From positions 18,882 to 82,881 of the forward strand of contig DATGJI010000042.1 of NCBI GenBank assembly GCA_035295225.1: a stretch of 64,000 nucleotides of DNA, given 5' to 3'. The DNA is from Candidatus Eremiobacteraceae bacterium (GTDB lineage: Bacteria; Vulcanimicrobiota; Vulcanimicrobiia; Eremiobacterales; Eremiobacteraceae). The notes below the pieces were generated by a model. The model saw only the letters and a list, made by a program, of their open reading frames with translations, did not search any database and was not told the DNA's origin. Position numbers and translations under genes: made by a program. Positions 49,063-57,816 of this stretch are shown piece by piece (positions within the stretch are counted from its first letter, which is position 1; every line of letters starts with the position of its first letter).

Positions 49063-50532
49063 TCAGTGCTGGGCGTATGGGTCGGTTGAATAGATCGCGA
49101 AGATCTGCGCGTTCGAGAGCGGCGAAACCGTCGTCGCAAAGCCCGTGTCGATGGTCGCGATGAACGCGTTTGCGACGAGCGCATAGCCGGTGTTCGAAGG
49201 ATGCAGACCGTCGAAGCTCAGGAGTCCGCCGCCGAACTGCAGACTGCAGCATTTCGGCGGGTTGATCGGCACTCCGCCATCCTGCTTGATCGTGGCGAAC
49301 AATCCATGGATGTCCACGAGCGGAGTCTTCGTCGCGGTCGCCGCCGCGCCGATCGCGCCGTTATACGCCGTGTTCAATCCCTGCACTTGCGCCGCAAACG
49401 CATCCGTCAGAAAATCGCCCGGCGCAGTGAGCGTCGGTGTGACGTTTCCGAGCGCAAGATCTTGCAGCACGACGAAAAAGCCGCTTTCGGTGAGATATCC
49501 GTTTGGGCCGACACCGTACGTCGCCTGGATGTATGCGGTGACCGCTTGCGCGGCCGGCGCGGGCACACTGAACGGGGGTGCCTCAAGCGTCGCGATCAGC
49601 GTTGGTCCGCCCTGGAAGAACTGCGGCGTGCTCAACACGTCCGGCAAATTCGCGACGACGACGCGCGAACCGGCCGCGTGAAGCCTCGTGATTATCGTGA
49701 CGATATCGGCCTGCATCTGTTTGGGCGAATCGGACGGCGATCGGCCGCCGCTGAACGCATACTTCAAGAGGTCATTCGCGCCGAGCCAGACGGTCGTGAG
49801 CGACGGATGCAGCGAAAGGGCGACGTTGAGCTGCGTCAGCGGATGCACAGTGCCCGCGAAACTGCCGAGAATCGGATAAAACGTGCTGCTCTCGCCGTCT
49901 AGTAGCGGTTGGAGCAGCGTGGTCGGATCGTGCGGATTGAACGGATACTGACAATTGGGCTGTTGGCCCGGGCCGGTCAGCGGGTTCGTCATGTAGATGG
50001 CTTCGTGCGCCGTCTGGCCGGGAATGCCTACGTCGCGTATGGGGCCGGCCGGATTGAGCCGCGTCGTTCCGTACGTCGAGATGGCATACGCCCCGTCATT
50101 GAAAGCGTCGCACGCCGAGTGGGTGGCGGCGAACAGCGAGGTCGTGCCGAGCACCAGTTGCGAGTTCAAGCCCGGCGCGGCGATGAGCGGCAGCGGCGAG
50201 GTTGTGGGATTGTACATGGACGCGGGCGATAAACCGTTCGCTTGCTGAACGAGCAGCGACCAAAAGCCGTTCTCTTGCGTGGCCGGAACGAGATTGCCGG
50301 GGAAACCGGAAACCGGGCTAGTCGTGTTGATTCCGAGCAGTCCGCCGGACTGGTAACCCGCGGTCAGACTGTCGCCGACACCGACGATGCGCGAGAATAT
50401 CGCCGCGCCGGTCGGTTGCGGGGGCGGGCGGTTCGACGTGCTGCTGCCGCTCGAACACGCGCAGAGGAGCACCGTCGCCGCGAGCGTTGTCGCTGCGATC
50501 GTGCGCGCGCTGTTGATGGATTGCATCCGCAT
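49063..50532 (-). CDS. SGNH/GDSL-family esterase lipoprotein
   Basis: 489 residues. Signal peptide ends LLCAC (lipobox). Block I IVGVGDSLTAGYQSGG holds the Ser nucleophile, block III VWLGANDLLKY the Asn, and block V FDGLHPSNTGYALVANAF the Asp-His pair. Insertions of Gly/Pro-rich loops give a length above average for GDSL. Two vicinal Cys (PPKCCSL) occur. ATG 50532 has GAGG 8 nt upstream and starts 10 bases after the barrel-protein gene, so they form an operon. Probable role: surface esterase or lipase. Confidence 0.85.
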   Translation of the reverse strand: MRMQSINSARTIAATTLAATVLLCACSSGSSTSNRPPPQPTGAAIFSRIVGVGDSLTAGYQSGGLLGINTTSPVSGFPGNLVPATQENGFWSLLVQQANGLSPASMYNPTTSPLPLIAAPGLNSQLVLGTTSLFAATHSACDAFNDGAYAISTYGTTRLNPAGPIRDVGIPGQTAHEAIYMTNPLTGPGQQPNCQYPFNPHDPTTLLQPLLDGESSTFYPILGSFAGTVHPLTQLNVALSLHPSLTTVWLGANDLLKYAFSGGRSPSDSPKQMQADIVTIITRLHAAGSRVVVANLPDVLSTPQFFQGGPTLIATLEAPPFSVPAPAAQAVTAYIQATYGVGPNGYLTESGFFVVLQDLALGNVTPTLTAPGDFLTDAFAAQVQGLNTAYNGAIGAAATATKTPLVDIHGLFATIKQDGGVPINPPKCCSLQFGGGLLSFDGLHPSNTGYALVANAFIATIDTGFATTVSPLSNAQIFAIYSTDPYAQH

Positions 50533-50542
50533 TTCGTTCACC

Positions 50543-51706
50543 TCAGAACGGCAGAACACTTGGCGAGCCAAGACCGATCTGGAACTGCAGCTGCGTGGCT
50601 TTGAGGCCGCCGATCTGCGGAATGACCGGGTTTTGCGAGCACGGTGTTGCAAGGCAATGGAGACCGTATATCCGATATGGGTTATAGTTGGTCGGACTTC
50701 CGCTATTGAGAACGAGCTGCACGAAGCCGTTCTTCCCGAAGCGCTCCGACGCGCCAAGGAAGTACGACGCGATGTGCTGCGGGTACGGATCGGCAGGCAG
50801 ATAGTCGCGCGACGATTGCGGTTGATAAAAGAGCTTGGTGCGCGCGTCGAGGTTATACTCGACATACACGATCTGGTATATCTGGGCGTGGTTGTCTTGG
50901 TTCAGTCCGTTTCGGTGCGTGAGCCATGTCGGCGCCGCGGTAAATGTCGCGAACATCTTCGGCGTCGAGAGGAATGGCAGCGTGATCGCGAGCGAATCGT
51001 ATTGCGCGGTGCGCGTGTTGATGCCGAACCTAGGAAAGCCTTTGTACCAAAAGGCGACGATATCTTGCGGTCCTTTGCCGACCGTTGAATTGCGCGATAC
51101 ATACGTCGGCGTCACGACGATCGGCAGCTTGCCGAGGCGGAAAAGCTTCTCAACGTTGAAGATCGTGAATCGATCTTTGGTCGTCGCATCGATATTGGTC
51201 GTGCTCAGATCCACCGTGCCGACCGGCGGCGCCAGGCCTTGGATGAAGAGCGGAACGATGCCGCTGTCAAAGCCGACCGGGTAGTGTTGGACTTCGTAGT
51301 AGCTCGCCGCGACGCGCAGCGTCGGACTGAACCCGTACGACGCGACAAGGTCCACGCCGCCCGGCAGCCAGCGCTTGCCGAATGATCCGACGTCGCCTAA
51401 CGGGTACGCCGCGCTGATATCTGCGGTATACGAGTATCCGACTGGCAGACCGGCTTGCGAACCTGCCGGGATCTTCGGGTAGGCGTTGCTCGAGACTCCG
51501 GGGCTCGGACTAGCGGTCGCGCCGCCATGCAATGCCCATTTGATCGCGGCGTTCGCGCCCGGCACCACCTGCGTGCCCAAGGCCGACGCTCCATCCGCGC
51601 GTGCGGGAAGCATGAGCGAACCGACGACCGCGAGCATTGCGCCGCTTGCAATGGCGGCGCGCAGCGCCGTTGAATGCAGCCGCGACTGGATCTCGATACG
51701 ACCCAT
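50543..51706 (-). CDS. Outer-membrane beta-barrel protein paired with the esterase
   Basis: 387 residues with a signal peptide ending near LPARADG. The rest is amphipathic strands (YSYTADISAAYPL, GVDLVASYGFSPTLRVAASYYEV, RFTIFNVEKLF, SLAITLPFL, VYVEYNLDARTKLFYQPQ, YFLGASERFGKNGFVQLVLN) ending LQFQIGLGSPSVLPF with a terminal Phe, the signal for barrel assembly. So it is a porin-like outer-membrane protein. ATG 51706 has GGAGG 8 nt upstream. It may export or anchor the esterase; inferred from the shared operon. Confidence 0.7.
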   Translation of the reverse strand: MGRIEIQSRLHSTALRAAIASGAMLAVVGSLMLPARADGASALGTQVVPGANAAIKWALHGGATASPSPGVSSNAYPKIPAGSQAGLPVGYSYTADISAAYPLGDVGSFGKRWLPGGVDLVASYGFSPTLRVAASYYEVQHYPVGFDSGIVPLFIQGLAPPVGTVDLSTTNIDATTKDRFTIFNVEKLFRLGKLPIVVTPTYVSRNSTVGKGPQDIVAFWYKGFPRFGINTRTAQYDSLAITLPFLSTPKMFATFTAAPTWLTHRNGLNQDNHAQIYQIVYVEYNLDARTKLFYQPQSSRDYLPADPYPQHIASYFLGASERFGKNGFVQLVLNSGSPTNYNPYRIYGLHCLATPCSQNPVIPQIGGLKATQLQFQIGLGSPSVLPF

Positions 51707-51824
51707 CAAGTGACCTCCGCTGATGTCGCGATAGGATCCGCAAACGGTCAGCCAGGTCTATCGCGCCCCGCCGAACCTCATGGTTCGTCCGGACCCGGAT
51801 GCTACCTCTTCTCACGCGAAAGAC

Positions 51825-51859
51825 GCGCGGACGGCCGGCGTATCGCCGGCCGTCCGCGC
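51825..51859 (-). terminator. Strong hairpin terminator
   Basis: A perfect 16-bp stem GCGCGGACGGCCGGCG / CGCCGGCCGTCCGCGC with loop TAT, just downstream of the minus-strand copper lipoprotein gene. Confidence 0.75.
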
Positions 51860-51887
51860 ATTCGCGTCGGATTACTTTGCTCTTCCG

Positions 51888-52463
51888 CTACTTGACGATA
51901 TAGACCGTCCGCATGCCATGTGAATCGTAGTGGAATGCGCAGCCGAACATGTAGAATCCGGGCGGTCCGCTATTGTACTTCAGCGAGTGTTGACCGGGGC
52001 TAAGCGGACCGGTGCTGAACATCGGCGTGTTGATCAATGTTCCCGCCGGCGACTGCGTGCTGCCGCCATTGAACGTGGGCGGGAAAGGAGCGTTGTTCCG
52101 CGTCGCGTTGCCAAGGAAGCTCGCCGTGTGCGGAAACGAAGCGTCGACATTCATAAAAATCACGCGTGTATTCGCCGTCAGCTGGACGACCTGTGAAACC
52201 GTGGATTTGACGCCCCTGAAATAGCCGAGCACGACTCCGTAGTGGGCGCTCTTAAAGGTCGATTCGCCGTTCAATCTGATCCCGACGCCCTCTGCGGAAT
52301 CAGGTTGAATCCCGTCACCGGAAAGACTGAGGACCGTACCGGCTTGTCCTGCCATTCCGTTCGACGCCATGTTGGAATGCGGAAGCGCTGACGCGCCGCC
52401 GCACCCGGCCAATGCCAGCAGACCCGCGGCTGCGAGCAAATACCCAAACCCCCTCGAGACCAT
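51888..52463 (-). CDS. Cupredoxin-like lipoprotein
   Basis: 191 residues; signal peptide ends LALAGC. The domain has VDASFPHTASFLGN (candidate His ligand) and the C-terminal loop GFYMFGCAFHYDSHGMRTVYIV, giving Cys, His and Met as for a type-1 (plastocyanin-like) copper centre. The spacing C-x2-H-x5-M (or C-x6-H-x-M) differs a little from plastocyanin, so which His binds is open. No operon partner. Likely an envelope electron carrier. Confidence 0.75.
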   Translation of the reverse strand: MVSRGFGYLLAAAGLLALAGCGGASALPHSNMASNGMAGQAGTVLSLSGDGIQPDSAEGVGIRLNGESTFKSAHYGVVLGYFRGVKSTVSQVVQLTANTRVIFMNVDASFPHTASFLGNATRNNAPFPPTFNGGSTQSPAGTLINTPMFSTGPLSPGQHSLKYNSGPPGFYMFGCAFHYDSHGMRTVYIVK

Positions 52464-52597
52464 GAACGCCACCCCCATCGTGAAATGCAAAACCCTGTGA
52501 GTAAAACGATATCATGCGATTGCGCGCTGTCAATCGGGCCAACGGCCCGGTACACGCGGTTCGCTTTCAGCGAGCATTCAGAAAGGCGGCGTTCTCG

Positions 52598-52996
52598 CTA
52601 GTTCTTTTCTTTAAACGCAAGCGAGACGGAGTTCATGCAAAATCGCTGGCCGGTCGGCTGCGGACCGTCATCGAAAAGATGACCGAGGTGCGATCCACAG
52701 CGCGCACAGCGCACTTCCGTGCGGACCATGCCGTGACTATCATCGGCGCGCAGCTCGACGGCGTCCTTGGAAAGCGGCTCGAAGAAACTGGGCCAGCCGG
52801 AACCTGAGTCGAACTTCGTCTTGGCGGCGAAGAGCGGCGCACCGCACGCGGCACATGCATAGGTTCCGTCCGCTTTATTGTGCAGCAGCTTTCCGGTGAA
52901 CGGCGCTTCCGTGCCGGCCTCACGCAGTATGCGATACTGCTCCGGCGTGAGCTCGCGTTTCCACTCGTCTTCGGACTTCTTGATCTCCGGCGGCAT
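52598..52996 (-). CDS. msrB: Peptide-methionine (R)-S-oxide reductase MsrB
   Basis: 132 residues, repairing oxidised methionine (R form). Zinc ligands CAAC and CARC (x2 pairs), [35 protein letters not shown] and the catalytic Cys in [11 protein letters not shown] are all present. Cys, not selenocysteine, is the catalytic residue even though the genome uses selenium. Next to tRNA-Phe. Confidence 0.96.
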   Translation of the reverse strand: MPPEIKKSEDEWKRELTPEQYRILREAGTEAPFTGKLLHNKADGTYACAACGAPLFAAKTKFDSGSGWPSFFEPLSKDAVELRADDSHGMVRTEVRCARCGSHLGHLFDDGPQPTGQRFCMNSVSLAFKEKN

Positions 52997-53028
52997 GGTG
53001 ATTCCCTCGCATCCGCGTTAGGACGGTG

Positions 53029-53101
53029 TGCCGAGAGCCAGAATTGAACTGGCGACACCGCGCTTTTCAGGCGCGTGCTCTACCAACTGAGCTATCTCGG
53101 C
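53029..53101 (-). tRNA. tRNA-Phe (anticodon GAA)
   Basis: On the minus strand: acceptor GCCGAGA / TCTCGGC, D arm AGCTCAGTTGGTAGAGC, anticodon stem CGCGC/GCGCG with loop CTGAAAA (anticodon GAA), T arm CCAGTTCAATTCTGG, discriminator A. CCA is not encoded (CAC follows). Confidence 0.95.
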
Positions 53102-53160
53102 GGCCTAAAACGCGTTCGGCGCTTCGCTTGGAAAACCTCGCATCGGTCGCGCTCCGCACA

Positions 53161-53511
53161 CTACGGTTTGCCGTTTTGCCCTACGAGATATTGGACGAGC
53201 GCATCGACTGCGGTCGCGTCTATCGGCGCGCCGTAAGCCTTTTGCATCTTCAGCACTTCCCCGCGCCACTGATCGGCGGTGAGCGGCGGCTGCATGTACA
53301 CGTAGTCGGCGGCGTGACAGATCGTGCAGTTAGCTTGCGCGATCGATTGTCCGACGCCGGGTCCGAACGATCGCGCGTCGGGCGGCAATGTGATCGCCAC
53401 CGCCGCGCCGGCTGCGTCGCTTTTCGCCGACGACGCGGTCGCGAGCATTGCGCAGAACAGTGCGGCGAGAATCGCCGCGGCGATACAGTGATTGCGTTGG
53501 TCGTTCTTCAT
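53161..53511 (-). CDS. Exported c-type cytochrome (sulfite-oxidase partner)
   Basis: 116 residues with a signal peptide (residues 1-28). One haem site NCTICHAADYV, and the distal Met in YVYMQPPLT or VLKMQKAYG. The C-terminal helix DALVQYLVGQNGKP is normal for small class-I cytochromes. The start overlaps the stop of the molybdoenzyme (ATGA). The pair matches SorAB-type sulfite:cytochrome c oxidoreductases; the assignment of sulfite as substrate is by family. Confidence 0.85.
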   Translation of the reverse strand: MKNDQRNHCIAAAILAALFCAMLATASSAKSDAAGAAVAITLPPDARSFGPGVGQSIAQANCTICHAADYVYMQPPLTADQWRGEVLKMQKAYGAPIDATAVDALVQYLVGQNGKP

Positions 53512-54734
53512 GAGGCGGCTGCCACATCGAGCGTTTCGACCGCGTTGCGCATGTAACCGGATGCGTTCCACGTCGCGGCGGACGGCTGCGTCGATCCGTC
53601 GACACTCGTCGCCGCGCATTGCAGCGCGTAGCGTTTGCCCGGTTCAGACGAGAACGACGCCGACCACTCGCGAAAACCATAACGCCCTTCATCGGCGCCG
53701 AGCGCCGCTTGACTCCACGAGGCGCCGTTATCGCTGCTGAACATCACCTTCGCGATGCCGCTGCCGCTATCGAAAGCGATGCCACGGACCGCGACCTGTC
53801 CTTGGCGGTCGACAGAAGCACCCGGCACGAGGTTTGTGATGAAAGACCTTACCGTAAGTTTTGAGATCGGTACGGTCGGCACTTTCGTGCCCGGCTCCTG
53901 GCAACCGCAAGGCGCGGCCGGAACGCGATAGGCAGTGGTCATCCAGAAATTGTCATCCGGCGCGTCGCGGACTTCGATGTCGTTCAGCATCTTCACCCAA
54001 TACGTCGCATACCAGCCCGGCACCACGAGCCGGACCGGAAACCCATTGAGCAGCGGTAAGGGCTCGCCGTTCATCTCATACGCGAGCAATACGTCGTCAC
54101 CGTCGGCGATATCGACGTCCAGTGATTTCTTGAAACTCGGCGTACCCGCCAACACAGGCCTGTCCATACCGCTGAAGCGGACCGTTTTTGCTGTCCCCGC
54201 GACGCCTGCGCGCGCGAGCACGTCTTTGAGCCGAGCGCCGCGCCAGCGGGCGTTTCCCATCGCCCCGTTTGCCCATTGTCCGCCGGCAACGCGCGGTTGG
54301 AAGAATCCGCGGCTGTTGCCCGCGCACTCGCAGACCGCCGTGACCTCGGCCGGCGCGAAGCCGGTTCGCAGTTCGGCGAGCGATATCGTCGCCGGCTTAT
54401 CGACGAGCCCACGCACGGTCAACGCATACTGCGCCGGATCTACGGATGTGGGAACACCGGCGAGATGCCAACGGACAAAAAATGCGTCGTTGGGCGTGAG
54501 GAGGCTTTCGTCGAAGACCGCAAACGGCGTCTCGAGTTGGACCGGTCGCGATGTCAAAACGATCAACGGCCGTTTTTGCGGATACGCCGCGAGCGAACGC
54601 GCGCCGTTGGTAAAGGGAAGTTCGACCGTCTCTGCGCCCGAAGCCGCTGCGATTGCCGGCCTGCTGAGCGCAAGCCCCCCGATCGTCGCGCCCACACCCG
54701 TGAGAAACGTTCTACGACGCATGCCGCTGATCAT
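53508..54734 (-). CDS. Sulfite-oxidase-family molybdoenzyme (Tat-exported)
   Basis: 408 residues. Twin-arginine signal MRRRTFLTGVGATIGGLAL. The Mo-pterin domain has FFVRWHLAGVP, VCECAGNSRGFFQPR with the molybdenum Cys, GARLKDVLARAG, LAYEMNGEPLPLLNGFPVRLVVPGWYATYWVKML and a C-terminal dimer (Mo-co dimer) domain with VRGIAFDSGSGIAKVMFSSDNGASW. Family members oxidise sulfite or thiosulfate derivatives. GGAG is 5 nt before ATG 54734. Divergent from the TetR gene. Confidence 0.92.
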   Translation of the reverse strand: MISGMRRRTFLTGVGATIGGLALSRPAIAAASGAETVELPFTNGARSLAAYPQKRPLIVLTSRPVQLETPFAVFDESLLTPNDAFFVRWHLAGVPTSVDPAQYALTVRGLVDKPATISLAELRTGFAPAEVTAVCECAGNSRGFFQPRVAGGQWANGAMGNARWRGARLKDVLARAGVAGTAKTVRFSGMDRPVLAGTPSFKKSLDVDIADGDDVLLAYEMNGEPLPLLNGFPVRLVVPGWYATYWVKMLNDIEVRDAPDDNFWMTTAYRVPAAPCGCQEPGTKVPTVPISKLTVRSFITNLVPGASVDRQGQVAVRGIAFDSGSGIAKVMFSSDNGASWSQAALGADEGRYGFREWSASFSSEPGKRYALQCAATSVDGSTQPSAATWNASGYMRNAVETLDVAAAS

Positions 54735-54818
54735 AGCTACTCCGTCCCGAGCGGTCTTGGGGGTGGTCCGGGCACGCGCTTTCGCCGCGGCAGGCGCTCT
54801 TCACCTCGGCCCCGATAG

Positions 54819-54848
54819 TTGAAACCGACGTTTCATATATGGTACTAT
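54819..54848 (+). promoter_or_regulatory. Promoter and operator of the TetR gene
   Basis: -35 TTGAAA (54819-54824), 18-bp spacer, -10 TACTAT (54843-54848). A perfect inverted repeat TGAAAC-CGAC-GTTTCA (54820-54835) overlaps the -35. The GTG start is 6 bases after the -10, so the mRNA is probably leaderless. The same layout recurs before the MATE gene. Confidence 0.75.
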
Positions 54849-54854
54849 TGCGCC

Positions 54855-55445
54855 GTGGCCAGAACGGCGGATAAAGCGCATCGCACCAAGCTGCTTGAGG
54901 ATATAGCCGACTACATGCTTGGCCACGGATATGCGAATCTCTCGCTGCGCCCGCTTGCTAAGGCGGTGCGCTCGAGCCCGCGAGTCCTGCTCTATTATTT
55001 CGGGTCAAAAGAGAATCTCGCGGCGCTCGCCCTTGGCGTCGCACGCGACCGCCAGCGCGCGCACTTCGCACGGCTTCGCGAACAAGAATTCGAAACGTGC
55101 TCGGGGTTGTCGCGAGCGATCTGGTCGACGATGCGCGCACCCGCGGTAAGACCTCTCTTCCGGTTGTTCTTCGAAGTCTACGGTCTCGCGCTCCAAGACC
55201 GGCGCGGCTACGCCGCATTTTTGCGTTCCGCAGTCTTCGATTGGTTGCGATTCATCGAAGAGCCGTACATCCGGCGAGGCACGCCGCGCAAGGTCGCACG
55301 CGCGATCGCGACCGCGCTGCTCGCCGGTTTCCGTGGATTCATGCTCGATCTGTGCGGCAGCGGCGACACAGCGCGCATCGACCGCGCCGTCGAGCTGTGG
55401 ATCGAGACGCTGAATGCGCCGCCGTTCCAGCCACAATATACTTGA
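54855..55445 (+). CDS. TetR-family repressor of the MATE exporter
   Basis: 196 residues from GTG 54855. HTH: RTKLLEDIADYMLGHGYANLSLRPLAKAVRSSPRVLLYYFGSKENL, with the YYF-SKE end of the recognition helix. The C-terminal ligand domain has DRRGYAAFLRSAVFDWLRFIEEP and GFRGFMLDLCGSGD. It ends 32 bases before the MATE gene, whose promoter carries a near-copy of its own operator. It should repress both until an efflux substrate binds. Confidence 0.85.
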   Translation: MARTADKAHRTKLLEDIADYMLGHGYANLSLRPLAKAVRSSPRVLLYYFGSKENLAALALGVARDRQRAHFARLREQEFETCSGLSRAIWSTMRAPAVRPLFRLFFEVYGLALQDRRGYAAFLRSAVFDWLRFIEEPYIRRGTPRKVARAIATALLAGFRGFMLDLCGSGDTARIDRAVELWIETLNAPPFQPQYT

Positions 55446-55471
55446 AACAGTCGTTCCAGATATGATATAGT
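55442..55471 (+). promoter_or_regulatory. Promoter and operator of the MATE gene
   Basis: -35 TTGAAA (55442-55447), 18-bp spacer, -10 TATAGT (55466-55471), and TGAAAC-AGTC-GTTCCA (55443-55458), one mismatch from the palindrome at 54820. The ATG is 6 bases after the -10. The -35 overlaps the tetR stop codon region, so tetR ends inside this promoter. Confidence 0.75.
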
Positions 55472-55477
55472 CGCGGC

Positions 55478-56875
55478 ATGGCACAGACCGCAGCGCAGCA
55501 ACCCCGGCGGCCGGGCGTGAACATCTTCGATCCCACGCGCCCCATGTGGCAGCTATTCCTCGTCTTTCTCGTCCCGCTCGTCTTGAGCAATGTGCTCCAA
55601 GCGGCGTCGCAGACGTTCAGTCTCATCTTCTTAGGGCGCTTGATCGGCGTCAACGGACTGGCCGCGGTCTCGGCAGTGTTTCCCGTGATCTTTTTGCTGT
55701 TCTCGTTCTTGATCGGCGTCGCTACCGGCGGCTCGATCTTGATCGGCCAAGCGCATGGCGCCGGCGACGCTCATCGCGTCAAGAAGATCGCCGGAACAAC
55801 GCTCGGGGCCACCCTGGCGTTCGGGATTTTCTGCGCGATCCTCGGACCGATGATCGCACCCGCGCTGCTGAACGGTTTGCGTACGCCGGCGAATATCATG
55901 GACGACGCAAACGCATATGCGCGCGTCATCTTCCTCATCTCCCCCGCGGTGTTTCCGTACATCATGTACACGTCGTTTTTGCGCGGCGTCGGAGATTCTA
56001 AAACTCCGCTGTACTTCTTGCTGATCGGTACGGTGCTCTCCATCGCGTTCACGCCCGCGTTCATCCTCGGCTGGTTCGGGCTTCCCAAGCTCGGCGTCGT
56101 CAGCGTGGCCGTCGGCGCGCTGCTCAGCAACCTGGTGGCGTTCACGGCATTCCTCATCCATCTCCACCGCACGAACAACCCGCTGAAGTTCGACCGCGAG
56201 ACTGCGGGTGATCTGCTCATCGACTGGCATCTACTGGGTCAGGTGTTGAAGATCGGCATTCCGACGGGCGTTCAGGTGATTCTCGTCTCGCTGGCAGAGC
56301 TCGCTGTGCTTTCTTTTGTCAACCATTTCGGCTCGGGGGCCACGGCAGCATACGGCGCCGTGAATCAGATCGTGAGCTACGTGCAATTCCCGGCTATCTC
56401 GATTGGGATGGCGGCGTCGATCTTCACGGCCCAGGCCATCGGCGCGCGCCGCGAAGACCTGGTCGTCAAGGTGGTCCACTCAGCCGTTGGCGTCAACTAC
56501 GCGGTTGGCGGCGCCATCATCGGCACGTGCTACCTCTTCTCCCGCGCGATTCTCGGTTGGTTCATCACCGATCCCGGCACGCTTGAGGTCGCACACACGC
56601 TGCTTTTCGTCACGCTCTGGTCGTATCTTATCTTCGGCAATAGTGCGGCGATCAGCTGGGTCATTCGCGGCAGTGGTGACGTGATTGTGCCGATGATCAA
56701 CGGCATCATAGGAATTTGGCTGGTCGAAGTGCCAGTGGCCTACATCCTCATGCAGCGCTACCAGCTTGTGGGCGTGTGGCTCGGCTACCCGATCTCCTTT
56801 ATCGTGGTCTTGCTGCTCCAGTACGCATATTACTCGCTTTACTGGAAGCGCCAAACGCACGCCCGACTCGCTTAA
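55478..56875 (+). CDS. MATE-family efflux transporter
   Basis: 465 residues, 12 helices in two related halves. PMWQLFLVFLVPLVLSNVLQAASQTFSLIFLGR, then FVNHFGSGATAAYGAVNQIVSYVQFPAISIGMAASIFTAQAIGA in the second half, with DSKTPLYFLL and GSGDVIVPM loops, are MATE signatures. It exports cationic drugs or metabolites in exchange for Na+ or H+. Controlled, by operator, by the TetR gene upstream. Confidence 0.92.
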   Translation: MAQTAAQQPRRPGVNIFDPTRPMWQLFLVFLVPLVLSNVLQAASQTFSLIFLGRLIGVNGLAAVSAVFPVIFLLFSFLIGVATGGSILIGQAHGAGDAHRVKKIAGTTLGATLAFGIFCAILGPMIAPALLNGLRTPANIMDDANAYARVIFLISPAVFPYIMYTSFLRGVGDSKTPLYFLLIGTVLSIAFTPAFILGWFGLPKLGVVSVAVGALLSNLVAFTAFLIHLHRTNNPLKFDRETAGDLLIDWHLLGQVLKIGIPTGVQVILVSLAELAVLSFVNHFGSGATAAYGAVNQIVSYVQFPAISIGMAASIFTAQAIGARREDLVVKVVHSAVGVNYAVGGAIIGTCYLFSRAILGWFITDPGTLEVAHTLLFVTLWSYLIFGNSAAISWVIRGSGDVIVPMINGIIGIWLVEVPVAYILMQRYQLVGVWLGYPISFIVVLLLQYAYYSLYWKRQTHARLA

Positions 56876-56886
56876 AAGGAAACGCC

Positions 56887-57783
56887 GTGCGTTCACTATG
56901 TGCCTGGCCCACCGCGATCGGCCTTATGCTGTTTGCAAGTGTTGCCGCGGCGGTCACGCTGCCGCCGTCTGCGTTTACGTATAACGCTGCGGCACCGCTC
57001 GATGTCCGCGTGGCTTCGACCAAGGCGAGCGGCTCGCTCACCGTTCGCGACGTCACGTTCGCATCGCCGGCCGGCGGCCGCATCCGCGCGGAGATCATCG
57101 CTCCTTCCGGCGCAGCAGCTTCTCGGCCGGGCGTGCTGTTCGTGCATTGGCTGGGAGACGCCGCCACGACGAATCTCACGGAGTTCGTTCCCGACGCGAC
57201 CGCGTTAGCCCAACGCGGCGCGGTCTGCATGCTCGTGGACGCCATGTGGTCGAAGCCCGACTGGTTTGAAAAGGGCCGCGCGCCGGCAACCGACTACCGC
57301 GACTCGATCCGCCAGGTCGTGGATCTGCGTCGCGCTCTCGACGTGCTTGCGGCGCAACCGGGCGTGGATCCCAAACGGATCGCATATGTCGGTCACGATT
57401 TCGGCTCGATGTACGGCGCGGTGTTGAGCGGCGTCGACACGCGGCCGCAGTGGTACGTGCTGATGGCGGGCACGACGTCGTTCAGCGCTTGGTATCTGCT
57501 TGGCGCGCAGCCGAAAGATAAAGCCGCGTACATCGCTCAGATGAAACCGCTCGATCCTCCCAGCTATTTGTCGCGTTCGAGCGCCCGCGGCTTCTATTTC
57601 CAATTCTCCGATCGCGACCAGTACGTATCAGCGCCAACCGCTCGCGCGTTCGCGGCAGCCGCCGGCGCGCGCGGCGAGATCCACTTCTACCACGCCGATC
57701 ACGGCTTGAAAGGCGCGGCGATCCAGCACGATCGTCTGGTCTGGTTGGAAGGGCGAATCAAACTTCCGACAACCGCACCGTGA
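56887..57783 (+). CDS. Exported alpha/beta hydrolase (dienelactone-hydrolase-like)
   Basis: 298 residues from GTG 56887; AAGGA is 6 nt upstream. Signal peptide residues 1-21. Hydrolase core: GVLFVHWLGDAATT, RAVCMLVDAMWSKPDWF, LRRALDVLAAQPGVDPKRIAYVGHDFGSMYGAVLSG (the nucleophile Ser is replaced or moved: GHDFGS rather than GxSxG), FQFSDRDQYV and YHADHGL. GxDxG with Asp as nucleophile occurs in some haloalkane or epoxide-type hydrolases, so this Asp is likely the nucleophile. It begins 11 bases after the MATE stop and may act on the exported compound. Confidence 0.75.
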   Translation: MRSLCAWPTAIGLMLFASVAAAVTLPPSAFTYNAAAPLDVRVASTKASGSLTVRDVTFASPAGGRIRAEIIAPSGAAASRPGVLFVHWLGDAATTNLTEFVPDATALAQRGAVCMLVDAMWSKPDWFEKGRAPATDYRDSIRQVVDLRRALDVLAAQPGVDPKRIAYVGHDFGSMYGAVLSGVDTRPQWYVLMAGTTSFSAWYLLGAQPKDKAAYIAQMKPLDPPSYLSRSSARGFYFQFSDRDQYVSAPTARAFAAAAGARGEIHFYHADHGLKGAAIQHDRLVWLEGRIKLPTTAP

Positions 57784-57816
57784 TGCCCGACGCTGTGCGC
57801 TACTTATGAGGTTGAG

